From Streptomyces dengpaensis (GTDB lineage: Bacteria; Actinomycetota; Actinomycetes; Streptomycetales; Streptomycetaceae): a stretch of DNA of 64,000 nucleotides. Shown here one piece after another: positions 50,654-59,722 of this stretch; position 1 is the stretch's first letter; each line of letters begins with the position of its first letter. Below the pieces are notes generated by a model. It did no database searches. It was not told the DNA's origin and worked only from the letters and a program-made list of their open reading frames with translations. The stretch spans positions 2,790,001 to 2,854,000 of the forward strand of contig NZ_CP026652.1 in the NCBI RefSeq assembly GCF_002946835.1. Direction: 5' to 3'. Both the position numbers and the translations under genes were made by a program.

Positions 50654-52030
50654 ATGATGCAGCCCGGAATGCCCGGAACGACCCTGGCAGCGGACGCGCC
50701 CGCTCCCGCGGTACGCCTGCCCAGGCGCCGCGGCATCGAGTTCTCCCTCCTCGTCGTCGCCGTCCTGCTCAGCGTGTACGGCTACTGCGCTGTCGGTCTG
50801 GCGAAGAACGGCACCGTCCCGCCCGGCGCCGCCGGTTACGGCGCCGGGCTCGGCGTGCTCGCGCTCCTCGCGCACATCGCGGTGCGGCTGCGAGCGCCGT
50901 ACGCCGATCCGCTGCTGCTCCCCATCGCCGTACTCCTCAACGGTCTGGGCCTGGTGCTCATCTACAGGCTCGACCTGGAGACCCCGGGCGACGCGGCGGC
51001 CCCCACCCAGCTCATCTGGTCGACGCTCGGTGTCGCGCTCTTCATCGCCGCCGTCCTCCTCCTGCGCGACCACCGCGTCCTGCAGCGCTATACGTACGTC
51101 TCCGTCGTCGCCGCCCTGCTCCTGCTGGTCCTGCCGATCCTGTTCCCGGCCGTGAACGGCGCCCGCATCTGGATCCGGGTCGCCGGATTCTCCATCCAGC
51201 CGGGCGAGTTCGCGAAGGTGCTGCTCGCGGTCTTCTTCGCCGGATATCTGGCCGCCAACCGCAACGCGCTCGCGTACAGCGGCCGCCGCGTCTGGAAGTT
51301 CAAGCGGCTCCAGCTGCCCACCGGCCGCGTGCTCGGCCCGATCGTCACGATCTGGCTGCTGAGCGTCGGCGTCCTGGTGCTGGAGCGGGACCTGGGGACG
51401 TCCTTGCTGTTCTTCGGCCTGTTCGTGATCCTGCTGTACGTCGCCACGGGCCGTACCGGCTGGATCGCGGTCGGGCTGCTGCTGGCCTGCGTGGGCGCGG
51501 TGGCCGTCGGCTGGCTCGAACCGCACGTCCACAGCCGGGTGCAGGACTGGCTGCACCCGTTCGCGTCGATCGAGGCGGGCCAGGGTCCCAACCAACTCTC
51601 CCAGTCCCTCTTCGCGTTCGCCGCCGGCGGGATGCTCGGCACCGGTCTGGGGCTCGGTCACTCGATCCTCATCGGCTTCGCCACCAAGTCGGACTTCATC
51701 CTGGCGACCGCGGGCGAGGAGCTCGGGCTGATCGGCCTCTCGGCGGTCTTCCTCCTCTACGCCCTCCTCGTGGAGCGCGGCTACCGGGCGGGCCTCGCCC
51801 TGCGCGACCCCTTCGGACGGCTCCTCGCGGTCGGCCTCGCATCGATCGTCGCGCTCCAGGTCTTCGTGATCGCCGGCGGAGTGACGGGGCTGATCCCGCT
51901 GACCGGCATGGCCATGCCGTTCCTCGCGCAGGGCGGGTCCTCGGTCGTCACCAACTGGATCATCGTGGCGCTGCTGATCCGGATCAGCGACTCCGCCCGC
52001 AGCCAGTACGACGGAACGGCGGCGCCATGA
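50654..52030 (+). CDS. FtsW/RodA/SpoVE-family peptidoglycan glycosyltransferase
   Basis: 458 residues, SEDS family with about ten hydrophobic segments. VFFAGYLAANRNALAYSGRR, VLVLERDLGTSLLFFGLFVI with the catalytic-region Asp (ERDLGTS), and the C-terminal PFLAQGGSSVVTNWIIVALL. It polymerises glycan strands with the partner transpeptidase; the next gene starts at its stop (ATGA), a coupled SEDS-PBP pair. An ATG one codon on is possible. A streptomycete-type extra pair rather than the dcw FtsW is likely because ftsZ-type neighbours are absent. Confidence 0.92.
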   Translation: MMQPGMPGTTLAADAPAPAVRLPRRRGIEFSLLVVAVLLSVYGYCAVGLAKNGTVPPGAAGYGAGLGVLALLAHIAVRLRAPYADPLLLPIAVLLNGLGLVLIYRLDLETPGDAAAPTQLIWSTLGVALFIAAVLLLRDHRVLQRYTYVSVVAALLLLVLPILFPAVNGARIWIRVAGFSIQPGEFAKVLLAVFFAGYLAANRNALAYSGRRVWKFKRLQLPTGRVLGPIVTIWLLSVGVLVLERDLGTSLLFFGLFVILLYVATGRTGWIAVGLLLACVGAVAVGWLEPHVHSRVQDWLHPFASIEAGQGPNQLSQSLFAFAAGGMLGTGLGLGHSILIGFATKSDFILATAGEELGLIGLSAVFLLYALLVERGYRAGLALRDPFGRLLAVGLASIVALQVFVIAGGVTGLIPLTGMAMPFLAQGGSSVVTNWIIVALLIRISDSARSQYDGTAAP

Positions 52031-53484
52031 CCCCCTACATCCGCAAGGCCGCCGCCCTCTGTGCCGTGCTCCTGCTGGCCCTCCTGGTCAACGTCACCCG
52101 CGTCCAGGTCTTCCAGTCCCGGTCGTACGACGACAATCCCGCCAACCGCCGCGGGGCGATCGCCCGTTACGGCCAGCCGCGCGGCGATATCGTCGTCGGC
52201 GGCCGGGCGGTGACCGGCTCCGAGGACACCCGCGAGCAGCTCCGCTATGAACGGACGTACACGAACGGCCCGTTGTACGCGCCGGTCACGGGCTTCGCCT
52301 CGCAGCTGTACGGGACGACGTTCCTGGAGCACACCGAGGACGACATCCTCTCCGGCGCGGACCCGATGCTCGCCCCGCTGCCCCTGTGGAACGACGTCAC
52401 GCGCACCCTCAACCCCGGCGGCAAGGTCGTGACCACGCTCAACGCGGCCGCGCAGCAGGCGGCGTACAAGGGACTCGGCTCGCGCAAGGGCGCGGTGGCC
52501 GCGATCGAACCGGCCACCGGGAAGATCCTGGCGCTGGTGTCCACACCCTCGTACGACCCCGCGGAGCTGTCCGGGACGGACTCGGCGGTGAAGCAGGCGT
52601 GGGCGCGGCTGAACGGCGACACGAACAAGCCGATGCTCAACCGGGCGATCCGGCAGACGTATCCGCCGGGGTCGACGTTCAAGGTGGTGACGGCCGCGGC
52701 GGCGCTGGACGCGGGGGTGGTGACGGATCTGGACGCGCCCACGAGGTCGCCGGATCCGTACCGGCTGCCCGGCACGAGGACCCTGCTCACGAACGAGTTC
52801 GACGACTGCAAGGACGCGTCGCTGCGGTACGCCTTCGAGTGGTCCTGCAACACGGTCTTCGCGAAGCTGGGGGTGGACGTGGGCCTCGACGGCATGGCCC
52901 GCACGGCGGCGAACTTCGGCTTCAACAACCGGAAACTGAAGATCCCCTTCTCCGTCGCTCCCAGCAACTTCGACACCAAGCTCGACAACGCGCAGCTGGC
53001 CCTCTCCTCCATCGGCCAGTTCGACACCCGCGCGACGCCCCTGCAGATGGCGATGATCTCGGCGGCCGTGGCGGGCGGGGGTTCGGTGAAGGCGCCGTAC
53101 CTGGTGGAGAGGACGACCACGAAGGGCGGCGGCACCGTCTCCACCACCGGCTCGAGCACCCTCCACGAGGCGATGAGCCCGTCGACCTCGATGCGTCTGC
53201 GCGAGCTGATGACCGACGTCGTGGAGGAGGGCACCGGCGCGCGCGCCGCCATCCGGGGCGCCACCGTCGGCGGCAAGAGCGGCACCGCACAGCACGGCAT
53301 CGACAACTCCGGTATGCCGTACGCCTGGTTCATCTCCTGGGCCCAGGCGGACGACGCGATGGAACCCGCGGTCGCCGTCGCGGTGGTCGTCGAGGACGCG
53401 GCGGCTCGCCGGGGGGCGATCAGCGGGGGCGGGGACGCGGGGCCGATCGCCAAGGCGGTGATGGAGGCGGTGCTCGGGTTCTGA
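52027..53484 (+). CDS. Class B penicillin-binding protein (transpeptidase)
   Basis: 485 residues. One N-terminal membrane segment (AAALCAVLLLALLVNVTRVQ), then a class-B dimerisation region, then the transpeptidase with S216 and K219 in PPGSTFKV (SxxK), SCN in FEWSCNTVF, and KSG in VGGKSGTAQH. Crosslinks peptidoglycan. The start overlaps the stop of the SEDS gene by four bases. Acts with it at the membrane; similar pairs in Streptomyces are involved in sporulation-related wall growth (inference). Confidence 0.93.
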   Translation: MTPYIRKAAALCAVLLLALLVNVTRVQVFQSRSYDDNPANRRGAIARYGQPRGDIVVGGRAVTGSEDTREQLRYERTYTNGPLYAPVTGFASQLYGTTFLEHTEDDILSGADPMLAPLPLWNDVTRTLNPGGKVVTTLNAAAQQAAYKGLGSRKGAVAAIEPATGKILALVSTPSYDPAELSGTDSAVKQAWARLNGDTNKPMLNRAIRQTYPPGSTFKVVTAAAALDAGVVTDLDAPTRSPDPYRLPGTRTLLTNEFDDCKDASLRYAFEWSCNTVFAKLGVDVGLDGMARTAANFGFNNRKLKIPFSVAPSNFDTKLDNAQLALSSIGQFDTRATPLQMAMISAAVAGGGSVKAPYLVERTTTKGGGTVSTTGSSTLHEAMSPSTSMRLRELMTDVVEEGTGARAAIRGATVGGKSGTAQHGIDNSGMPYAWFISWAQADDAMEPAVAVAVVVEDAAARRGAISGGGDAGPIAKAVMEAVLGF

Positions 53485-53508
53485 GACCGGCGAAAAGCTG
53501 GGTCCCCT

Positions 53509-54615
53509 TTAGGGTTCTGTACCCTTGGCGATCATTTCGTCCACCTCTGCGACGCGGGACTTTTCCTCTGCCGCGAAGCGTTCCGCGTCCAGTTTTTCCG
53601 CGATCTCCTCGTCCTGGGCCATCAGGAGGTCGAGGTTGGAGTTGCCCATGTCGAAGACGCCCATGTCGACGTAGGCCTCTTGGAGGCGTTTGCCCCAGAG
53701 GCCGATGTCCTTGACGCAGGGGACGATGCGGCTGAAGAGCAACTGGCGGAAGAGATGGAGGAATTCGGACTGCTCGCTGTATTCCTCGGCCTCCGCCTTC
53801 GGTATTCCGAAGTTCTCCAGGACCTCTATGCCACGGAGCCGGTCCCGCATCAAGTAGCAGCCCTCGATGACGAATTCCTCGCGTTCGCGGAGTTCGGCGT
53901 CGGTGAGCTGTTTGTAGTAGTCGCGCAGGGCCATGCGGCCGAAGGCGACGTGCCGCGCCTCGTCCTGCATCACGTACGCCAGGATCTGTTGCGGGAGGGG
54001 CTTGTCGGTGGTGTCCCTGATCATGCCGAAGGCGGCCAGGGCCAGGCCCTCGATCAGGACCTGCATGCCCAGGTACGGCATGTCCCAGCGGGAGTCGCGC
54101 AGGGTGTCGCCGAGGAGCGATTTCAGGTTGTCGTTGATCGGGTAGAGCATTCCGATCTTCTCGTGCAGGAAGCGGGAGTAGATCTCCGCGTGCCGCGCCT
54201 CGTCCATGGTCTGGGTGGCCGAGTAGAACTTCGCGTCGAGGTCGGGGACCGATTCGACGATGCGCGCCGCGCAGACCATGGCGCCCTGCTCGCCGTGCAG
54301 GAACTGGCTGAACTGCCACGAGGTGTAGTGCTTGCGCAGCTCGCCCTTGTCGCGGTCGGTCATCTTCGCCCAGTACGGGCTTCCGTAGAGGGTCATCGAC
54401 TCGTCGGGGGTGCCGAGTGGGTCGTACGGGTCCACTTCGAGGTCCCAGTCGATGCGTTTCTGGCCGTCCCACTGCTTGTCCTTGCCCTTCTGGTACAGGG
54501 CGAGCAGGCGGTCACGGCCGTCGTCGTACTCCCAGCTGAATCGCGCCGCCCCTGAGGCCGGTACCTGCCAGAGGGGGTCACCCGGGTCCTTGGCGTACAG
54601 CTCGTATGTCGGCAT
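53509..54615 (-). CDS. Ferritin-like di-iron protein (RNR-R2/AurF-type superfamily)
   Basis: 368 residues. Helix-bundle carboxylate ligands: FLHGEQGAMVCAARI, TQTMDEARHAEIYSRFL, VLIEGLALAAFGM, YVMQDEARHVAFGRM, two EARH-type motifs and two lone Glu. So a di-iron oxygenase/oxidase active site is complete. Substrate unknown. Divergent from another di-iron protein with 146 bp between them, so they are probably co-regulated. ATG 54615 (MPTYELYAKDPGDPLWQVPA). Confidence 0.85.
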   Translation of the reverse strand: MPTYELYAKDPGDPLWQVPASGAARFSWEYDDGRDRLLALYQKGKDKQWDGQKRIDWDLEVDPYDPLGTPDESMTLYGSPYWAKMTDRDKGELRKHYTSWQFSQFLHGEQGAMVCAARIVESVPDLDAKFYSATQTMDEARHAEIYSRFLHEKIGMLYPINDNLKSLLGDTLRDSRWDMPYLGMQVLIEGLALAAFGMIRDTTDKPLPQQILAYVMQDEARHVAFGRMALRDYYKQLTDAELREREEFVIEGCYLMRDRLRGIEVLENFGIPKAEAEEYSEQSEFLHLFRQLLFSRIVPCVKDIGLWGKRLQEAYVDMGVFDMGNSNLDLLMAQDEEIAEKLDAERFAAEEKSRVAEVDEMIAKGTEP

Positions 54616-54761
54616 AACGGCAGGCTCACATGAGGTAGACGCGTCGTCAACAAGTGGCGCGCAAGGGATTGACGCCCCTGCTGACAGGCAGTCTCATAAG
54701 AGGTGACCCCCGGTAACTCTTAGCGATCGCGTGAGATCCCCTATGACGAGGTGGGACAGCC

Positions 54762-55691
54762 ATGACAACGGTGACCGAAGCCGAGGTACTCCGTGACGCG
54801 CTCGGCGCGCTCAAGGACCGGGAACAGGTGGCCGAACGCCTGCTCGACTCGTCTGCCAAACATTCGTTCGATCCGGACAAGGAACTGGACTGGGACGCGC
54901 CCTTCGAGGAGGGCAAGTGGTTCTGGCCGCCGGAGCTGGTGTCGCTGTACGACACCCCGCTGTGGCGCCGGATGAGCGAGGAGCAGCGGATCGCGTTGTC
55001 CCAGCATGAGGCCGCCGCGCTGGCGTCCCTGGGCATCTGGTTCGAGATCATTCTGATGCAGCTGCTGGTGCGGCACATCTACGACAAGGCGGCTACGAGC
55101 GCGCATGTGCGGTACGCGCTGACCGAGATCGAGGACGAGTGCCGGCACTCGAAGATGTTCGCCCGGCTGATAACGAAGGGTGGCACGCCGTACTACCCGG
55201 TGAGCCGGGTGCACATGAATCTCGGGCGGCTCTTCAAGACCATCTCGACCACGCCGGGGTCCTTCACGGCCACGCTGCTCGGCGAGGAGGTCCTCGACTG
55301 GATGCAGCGGTTGACGTTCCCGGACGAGCGGGTGCAGACGCTGATACGCGGGGTGACGCGCATCCATGTGGTGGAGGAGGCGCGGCATGTGCGGTACGCG
55401 CGGGAGGAGCTGCGGCGGCAGATGCTGACGGCGCCGCGGTGGTCCCAGGAGTTCACGCGGGTCACCTCCGGGGAGTTCGCGCGGGTGTTCTCGGTGGCCT
55501 TTGTGAATCCCGAGGTGTACACGAATGTCGGGCTCGACAGGCGTGAGGCGGTGGCGCAGGTCAGGGCGAGTGGGCATCGGCGGGATGTGATGCAGACGGG
55601 GGCGAAGCGGTTGACGGACTTCCTGGATGAGATCGGGGTGCTGCGGGGGGCCGGGCGGCGGCTGTGGAAGTCGTCGGGGTTGCTGGCCTGA
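54762..55691 (+). CDS. AurF-family di-iron oxygenase
   Basis: 309 residues. ALSQHEAAALASLGIWFEII, YALTEIEDECRHSKMFARLI and IHVVEEARHVRYAREELRRQ are the ligand helices: E, ExxH, E, ExxH. AurF relatives oxidise aryl amines to nitro compounds and others act on unknown substrates; nothing here shows the substrate. Divergent from the 53509 di-iron gene. ATG 54762, GTGGGACAGCC upstream, no strong ribosome site. Confidence 0.82.
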   Translation: MTTVTEAEVLRDALGALKDREQVAERLLDSSAKHSFDPDKELDWDAPFEEGKWFWPPELVSLYDTPLWRRMSEEQRIALSQHEAAALASLGIWFEIILMQLLVRHIYDKAATSAHVRYALTEIEDECRHSKMFARLITKGGTPYYPVSRVHMNLGRLFKTISTTPGSFTATLLGEEVLDWMQRLTFPDERVQTLIRGVTRIHVVEEARHVRYAREELRRQMLTAPRWSQEFTRVTSGEFARVFSVAFVNPEVYTNVGLDRREAVAQVRASGHRRDVMQTGAKRLTDFLDEIGVLRGAGRRLWKSSGLLA

Positions 55692-56166
55692 ACGCTGCCG
55701 CTGTTCCTGTCCGCCGATTCGCTTTCCGCCGGTGGGTGGGTCGGGGCCGTGCCGGTGCATCCGCCCGTCGCCGGTGGATCAGACGTTGGCTTGTGGGGAG
55801 CCGTTTCCAGATCCGGGCGTAAGCGACGGGCATGTGATGTACCGGCACGGCACGGCCCCTTCCGTGCGCTGGCGACTGCGGGTGCACCACCCCCAGCCCG
55901 TCCGGCGTTTGAGGACGAGGCCGTTCAGGCCGAAGCGGGGGGCTGGGGGCGGCAGCCCCCAGGTACGGTGGGGCTCCCCCCGCTCTGGGGGTACCTCCCA
56001 GGCCCTTAAGACACTGGGGGAGAAGCCGAGAGTGGGGGAGGGTAGGGGCGGGCGGGGGCGAAAAACTTCCCCGCCCGCAGCGGGGCTGGGATGGACCGGC
56101 ACGGCCCCCGCCGTGAGGCTGCGGCTGCGGATCGCTGGGCGGCTTCGTCCCGTTACGCTGCACCTC
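55692..56166. other. Intergenic region with dispersed GC-rich repeats
   Basis: No gene. Contains the REP-like word CCGGCGTTTGAGG (55902-55914), repeated GGGGGCTGGGGGCGGCAGCC and GGGGCTCCCC-type hairpins to about 56020, and the promoter region of the TetR gene. Confidence 0.6.
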
Positions 56167-56880
56167 ATGACCACTCCCGCATACCGTCGGCTCAGCGTTG
56201 AGGAGCGGCGTCGCCAGTTGCTCGAGGCGGCCTTGTCGCTGTTTGCCCAACGGGTGCCCGAGGAGGTCTCGCTGGACGACGTGGCCGAGGCGGCGGGGGT
56301 GTCGCGGCCGCTGGTGTACCGGTACTTTCCGGGCGGGAAGCAGCAGCTGTACGAGGCCGCCCTGCGGTCTGCCGCCGAAGAACTGGAGCAGTGCTTCGCG
56401 GAGCCGCCGGAGGGTCCGCTCACGCTGCGGCTGAGCCGGGCTCTCGACCGGTATCTGGCGTTCGTGGACGAGCACGACGCCGGATTCAGTGCGCTGCTGC
56501 AGGGCGGGAGCGTCGTCGAGACGTCGCGGACCACGGCCATAGTGGACGGGGTACGGCGGGCCGCCGCCAAGCACATTCTTGATCATCTCGCGGTCAGGGA
56601 CCCCGGCCCCCGGCTGCGGATGACCGTACGGATGTGGATCACCGCCGTGGAGGCCGCCTCGCTGATCTGGCTCGACAACGGCAAGGAACCGCCGCTGGCG
56701 GAGCTGCGGGACTGGCTCGTGGAGCAGTTCGTGGCGGCGCTGGTCGCGAGTGCCGCACGCGATCCGCAGACCGCGCGGGTGGTGAAGGCCGCGCTCGCGC
56801 TGGAGACCGGGGAGGGGGCCGTGGCGGCCCTGGCCCGGCGGGTGCTGCCGGTGATCGAGGACGCGGCCCGGCTTTTGTGA
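56167..56880 (+). CDS. TetR-family transcriptional regulator
   Basis: 237 residues. HTH: RRQLLEAALSLFAQRVPEEV, SLDDVAEAAGVSRPLVYRYF with FPGGKQQLYEAALR after it; a helical ligand domain follows with AVEAASLIWLDNGKEPPLAE. GCACCTC lies just before ATG 56167, so the ribosome site is weak. Target unknown; the divergent di-iron pair lies upstream and a small conserved protein 10 bp downstream is likely co-transcribed. Confidence 0.88.
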   Translation: MTTPAYRRLSVEERRRQLLEAALSLFAQRVPEEVSLDDVAEAAGVSRPLVYRYFPGGKQQLYEAALRSAAEELEQCFAEPPEGPLTLRLSRALDRYLAFVDEHDAGFSALLQGGSVVETSRTTAIVDGVRRAAAKHILDHLAVRDPGPRLRMTVRMWITAVEAASLIWLDNGKEPPLAELRDWLVEQFVAALVASAARDPQTARVVKAALALETGEGAVAALARRVLPVIEDAARLL

Positions 56881-56890
56881 CACTGGTGGT

Positions 56891-57196
56891 GTGAAGAGCG
56901 AAGACACTCCCTTTGTCGGCGGTCCCCTGGACGGGCGGGTGCTGCCCGTCCTGCTGGGGCTCACCGGGCATCCGCCGAAGACGTACCGGGTTCCGGTGCC
57001 GGACGCGGACGGCGGTCCCGCCACCGTGCTCGTCTACCGGCGCGTGCAGTCCGGCAGGAGCAGGACGCTCGGGCTGCATCAGGGGTGGAAGTACGAGTAC
57101 GACCCCGAGGGGGACACCGGGCGCGGGCTGAAGTGGCCCTGGTCCAAGGGCGCGGCCAGGGGTGGCGCCACGCCGGAGTCCCACGCCGACGAGTGA
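56891..57196 (+). CDS. Hypothetical protein, 101 residues
   Basis: GTG 56891. MKSEDTPFVGGPLDGRVLPV, LLGLTGHPPKTYRVPVPDAD, GPATVLVYRRVQSGRSRTLG. VGGPLDGRVLPV is a common opening of a small streptomycete family. 10 bp after the TetR stop. Function unknown. Confidence 0.7.
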   Translation: MKSEDTPFVGGPLDGRVLPVLLGLTGHPPKTYRVPVPDADGGPATVLVYRRVQSGRSRTLGLHQGWKYEYDPEGDTGRGLKWPWSKGAARGGATPESHADE

Positions 57197-57299
57197 GCTT
57201 GTTGGGCCGAAGCGGTCAGCAGACCGTGCGCTCGGGATGCGCACGTCTAAGTCTTCCGGTGCGAGGTGGATGGACCACCTCCGCACCGGAGGTGATGAC

Positions 57300-58439
57300 G
57301 TGTCAGAAAGGCTTGTACGTCTGGCTTGTACGGCGGCGGTGACGGCCGGGGCGCTTCTCGTGACCGCGCCCGCCGTGGCGGCCCCGGAGCCCCGGCCCGA
57401 GACCAGTGCGGCCGGACAGCGGTCCGTGACGGCGTTGCTGACGGATCTTCAGCGGCTGTACCGGGACGCCGAGCGCGCAACCGAGACGTACAACGCCACC
57501 GCGGAGAAGCTGAAGAAGCAGCGCGCCGAGGTCTCCCGGCTCGACGCCGCGCTCGCCAAGGCCCGCCTCTCGCTGCACGACAGCCGCGGAGCCGCGGGGC
57601 GGCTCGCCCGGCAGCAGTACCAGAGCAGCGACGACATCTCCTCGTACGTACGACTGCTCCTCGCCCGTGATCCGCAGCACGCTCTGGACGAGGGGCATGT
57701 GATCGGGCAGCTGTCGTTGGAGCGCGCCAAGACCGTGGAGCGGGTGGTCGGGAGCGAGCGGAGGACCGACGCGCTCGCGCGTGCGGCCCGCAAGGCGCTC
57801 GACGGTCAACTCGTCCTCGCCGGGCGGCGGAAGAAGGAGCGGGACGAGGTCCGCAAGCGGCTCAAGGGTGTTGAGGAGCTGCTCGCCTCGCTGACCGTCG
57901 ACCAGCTCACCGAGCTCGACCGGCTGGAGAAGTCGGGGGTGTCCGAGGCGCAGAAGAAGTTCATGGCCTCGGGGGCTCTCAGCAGTGAGCGGCCCCCGTC
58001 GCGCGAGGGCGAGAAGGCGCTGCGCTATGCCGTGGGGCAGATCGGCAAGCCGTACCAGTGGGGTGCGGTGGGCCCGAAGTCGTACGACTGCTCGGGGCTG
58101 ACCTCACGGGCATGGCAGCGCGCCGGCCGGTCCATCCCCCGGACCAGCCAGGAGCAGTGGGCCCGGCTCCCGCGTGTGCCGCTGAGCGAGCTGCGCCCCG
58201 GGGACCTGGTCGTCTACTTCCCCGAGGCCACGCACGTCGCCCTGTACGCGGGCGATGGGATGGTGGTCCAGGCGCCGCGGCCGGGATCGAAGATCAAGGT
58301 CTCCCCGATCGCCGCCAACCCGCTGCTGGGCGCGGTGCGGCCCGACCCGGCCGGGGAGCCCCTGCGGCGCTACACGCCGCCGAAGCTCCCCGAGAAGGCG
58401 ATGGATGGTTCGGACGCCGGGTACGGGAGCGCCCCTTAA
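57300..58439 (+). CDS. Secreted NlpC/P60 peptidoglycan hydrolase
   Basis: 379 residues from GTG 57300, behind GGAGGTGAT at 4 bases. Signal peptide (RLACTAAVTAGALLVTAPAV, cleavage near AVAAPE), then a long coiled coil (QRLYRDAERATETYNATAEK to ELLASLTVDQLTELDRLEKS), then NlpC/P60 with catalytic C264 in YDCSGLTSRAW, His in EATHVALYAGDG, and the QIGKPYQWGAVGPKS start. Cuts peptide stems in the wall. An ATG at 57270 is an alternative. The coiled coil resembles RipA-type regulation. Confidence 0.9.
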   Translation: MSERLVRLACTAAVTAGALLVTAPAVAAPEPRPETSAAGQRSVTALLTDLQRLYRDAERATETYNATAEKLKKQRAEVSRLDAALAKARLSLHDSRGAAGRLARQQYQSSDDISSYVRLLLARDPQHALDEGHVIGQLSLERAKTVERVVGSERRTDALARAARKALDGQLVLAGRRKKERDEVRKRLKGVEELLASLTVDQLTELDRLEKSGVSEAQKKFMASGALSSERPPSREGEKALRYAVGQIGKPYQWGAVGPKSYDCSGLTSRAWQRAGRSIPRTSQEQWARLPRVPLSELRPGDLVVYFPEATHVALYAGDGMVVQAPRPGSKIKVSPIAANPLLGAVRPDPAGEPLRRYTPPKLPEKAMDGSDAGYGSAP

Positions 58440-58444
58440 GAGGC

Positions 58445-59698
58445 TCAGGCCCCCGCCACCGATCCCAGGTACGCCTCGGTCTTCTCGGGCTCGTAGAAGA
58501 AGTTCTCGAAGTCGGCCGGGTCGTTGAACCCGTTGGCGAACCGGTCCGCCACAGGCTGAAGCTGGCCGGCGGCACCGATCAGGTTGAGGACGTGCTCCGG
58601 CGGCACGCCGAGCATGGCGTTGGTCCACTTCGTCACGTGCTGGGCCGTGTCCCAGTAGCGGTCGAACGTGGCCTGCATCCACTCCTCGTCGAAGGGCTTG
58701 TCACCCTGCTCGAGGATCGAGGCGAGGTACGCGGCCGCGCACTTCGAGGCCGAGTTGGAGCCCTGGCCGGTGATCGGGTCGTTCGCCACGACCACGTCGG
58801 CGACGCCGAGGACCAGGCCGCCGCCGGGGAGACGGCCGATCGGGTTGCGGACGGTGGGGGCATAGCGGCCGGAGAGGGTGCCGTGCGCGTCGGTCAGTTC
58901 CACCTTCGTGGCCCGCGCGTACTCCCAGGGCGTGAACTTCTCCATGAGCTCCAGGGTCAGGGAGAGGTGCTCCGCCGGGTCCTTGACGCCGTTGAAGACG
59001 TCGAGCGGGCCGCCGGGGATGCCTTCCCAGAACAGGATGTCCGCGCGGCCGGAGGTGGTGAACGTCGGCATGATGAACAGCTCGCCGACGCCGGGGACCA
59101 GGTTGCAGCGGACCGCGTCGTAGTCCGGGTGCTCCGGGCGCGGGCCCATGCCGTGGACGTACGCCACCGCGAGGGCGCGCTGCGGCTCGCTGTACGGGGA
59201 GCGAGACGCGTCGCGGCCGAACATCGACACCAGCTCGCCCTTGCCCGCCGAGACGAGGACGAGGTCGTACGTACGGGAGAAGTAGTCGAGGTCGGAGACT
59301 GCGGCGCCGTGGATGACCAGCTGGCCGCCGCGCTGCGCGAACGTCTCCATCCAGCCGGCCATCTTCACCCGCTGGTCCACCGACTGCGCGTACCCGTCGA
59401 GCTTGCCCACCCAGTCGATCGCGCGCTGCGAGGGGCCCGGATCGAAGGAGCCGGGGGCGGCGACCGAGACACCGAGTCCTTCGATCTTCGGGGCCTGGGA
59501 CTCCCAGAAGTTCAGCTTGAGGTCGCGCTCGTGCTGCAGTGCCGTGTCGAACATGCACTGCGTCGACATGACGCGGCCGGTGCGGATCTCGTCCGCCGTC
59601 CGGTTCGACATCAGGGTGACCTCGTACCCCTGGGACTGCAGTCCCAGGGCGAGCTGGAGTCCGGACTGGCCGGCTCCGACGACGAGTATCTTGCGCAT
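58445..59698 (-). CDS. Styrene/indole-monooxygenase-like flavoprotein (StyA family)
   Basis: 417 residues. FAD Rossmann MRKILVVGAGQSGLQLALGL (GAGQSG), a second FAD motif VVVANDPITGQGSNSASKCA, C-terminal FNDPADFENFFYEPEKTEAY. Two-component flavin monooxygenases of this family use a separate reductase; none is next door. It lies 24 bp downstream of cvnD on the same strand, so it is probably part of the conservon transcript, as cytochrome P450s are in other conservons. Substrate unknown. Convergent with the NlpC gene (5 bp apart). Confidence 0.85.
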   Translation of the reverse strand: MRKILVVGAGQSGLQLALGLQSQGYEVTLMSNRTADEIRTGRVMSTQCMFDTALQHERDLKLNFWESQAPKIEGLGVSVAAPGSFDPGPSQRAIDWVGKLDGYAQSVDQRVKMAGWMETFAQRGGQLVIHGAAVSDLDYFSRTYDLVLVSAGKGELVSMFGRDASRSPYSEPQRALAVAYVHGMGPRPEHPDYDAVRCNLVPGVGELFIMPTFTTSGRADILFWEGIPGGPLDVFNGVKDPAEHLSLTLELMEKFTPWEYARATKVELTDAHGTLSGRYAPTVRNPIGRLPGGGLVLGVADVVVANDPITGQGSNSASKCAAAYLASILEQGDKPFDEEWMQATFDRYWDTAQHVTKWTNAMLGVPPEHVLNLIGAAGQLQPVADRFANGFNDPADFENFFYEPEKTEAYLGSVAGA

Positions 59699-59722
59699 GC
59701 GGGTCCTTAGTTTGCGTACGTC

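Noticed and set aside
49811..51661. 616-codon minus-strand frame opposite the repeat protein and the SEDS gene
   Set aside because: Its PPKPKP/LKPLKP repeats are just the antisense of the NGF codons; no start signal.
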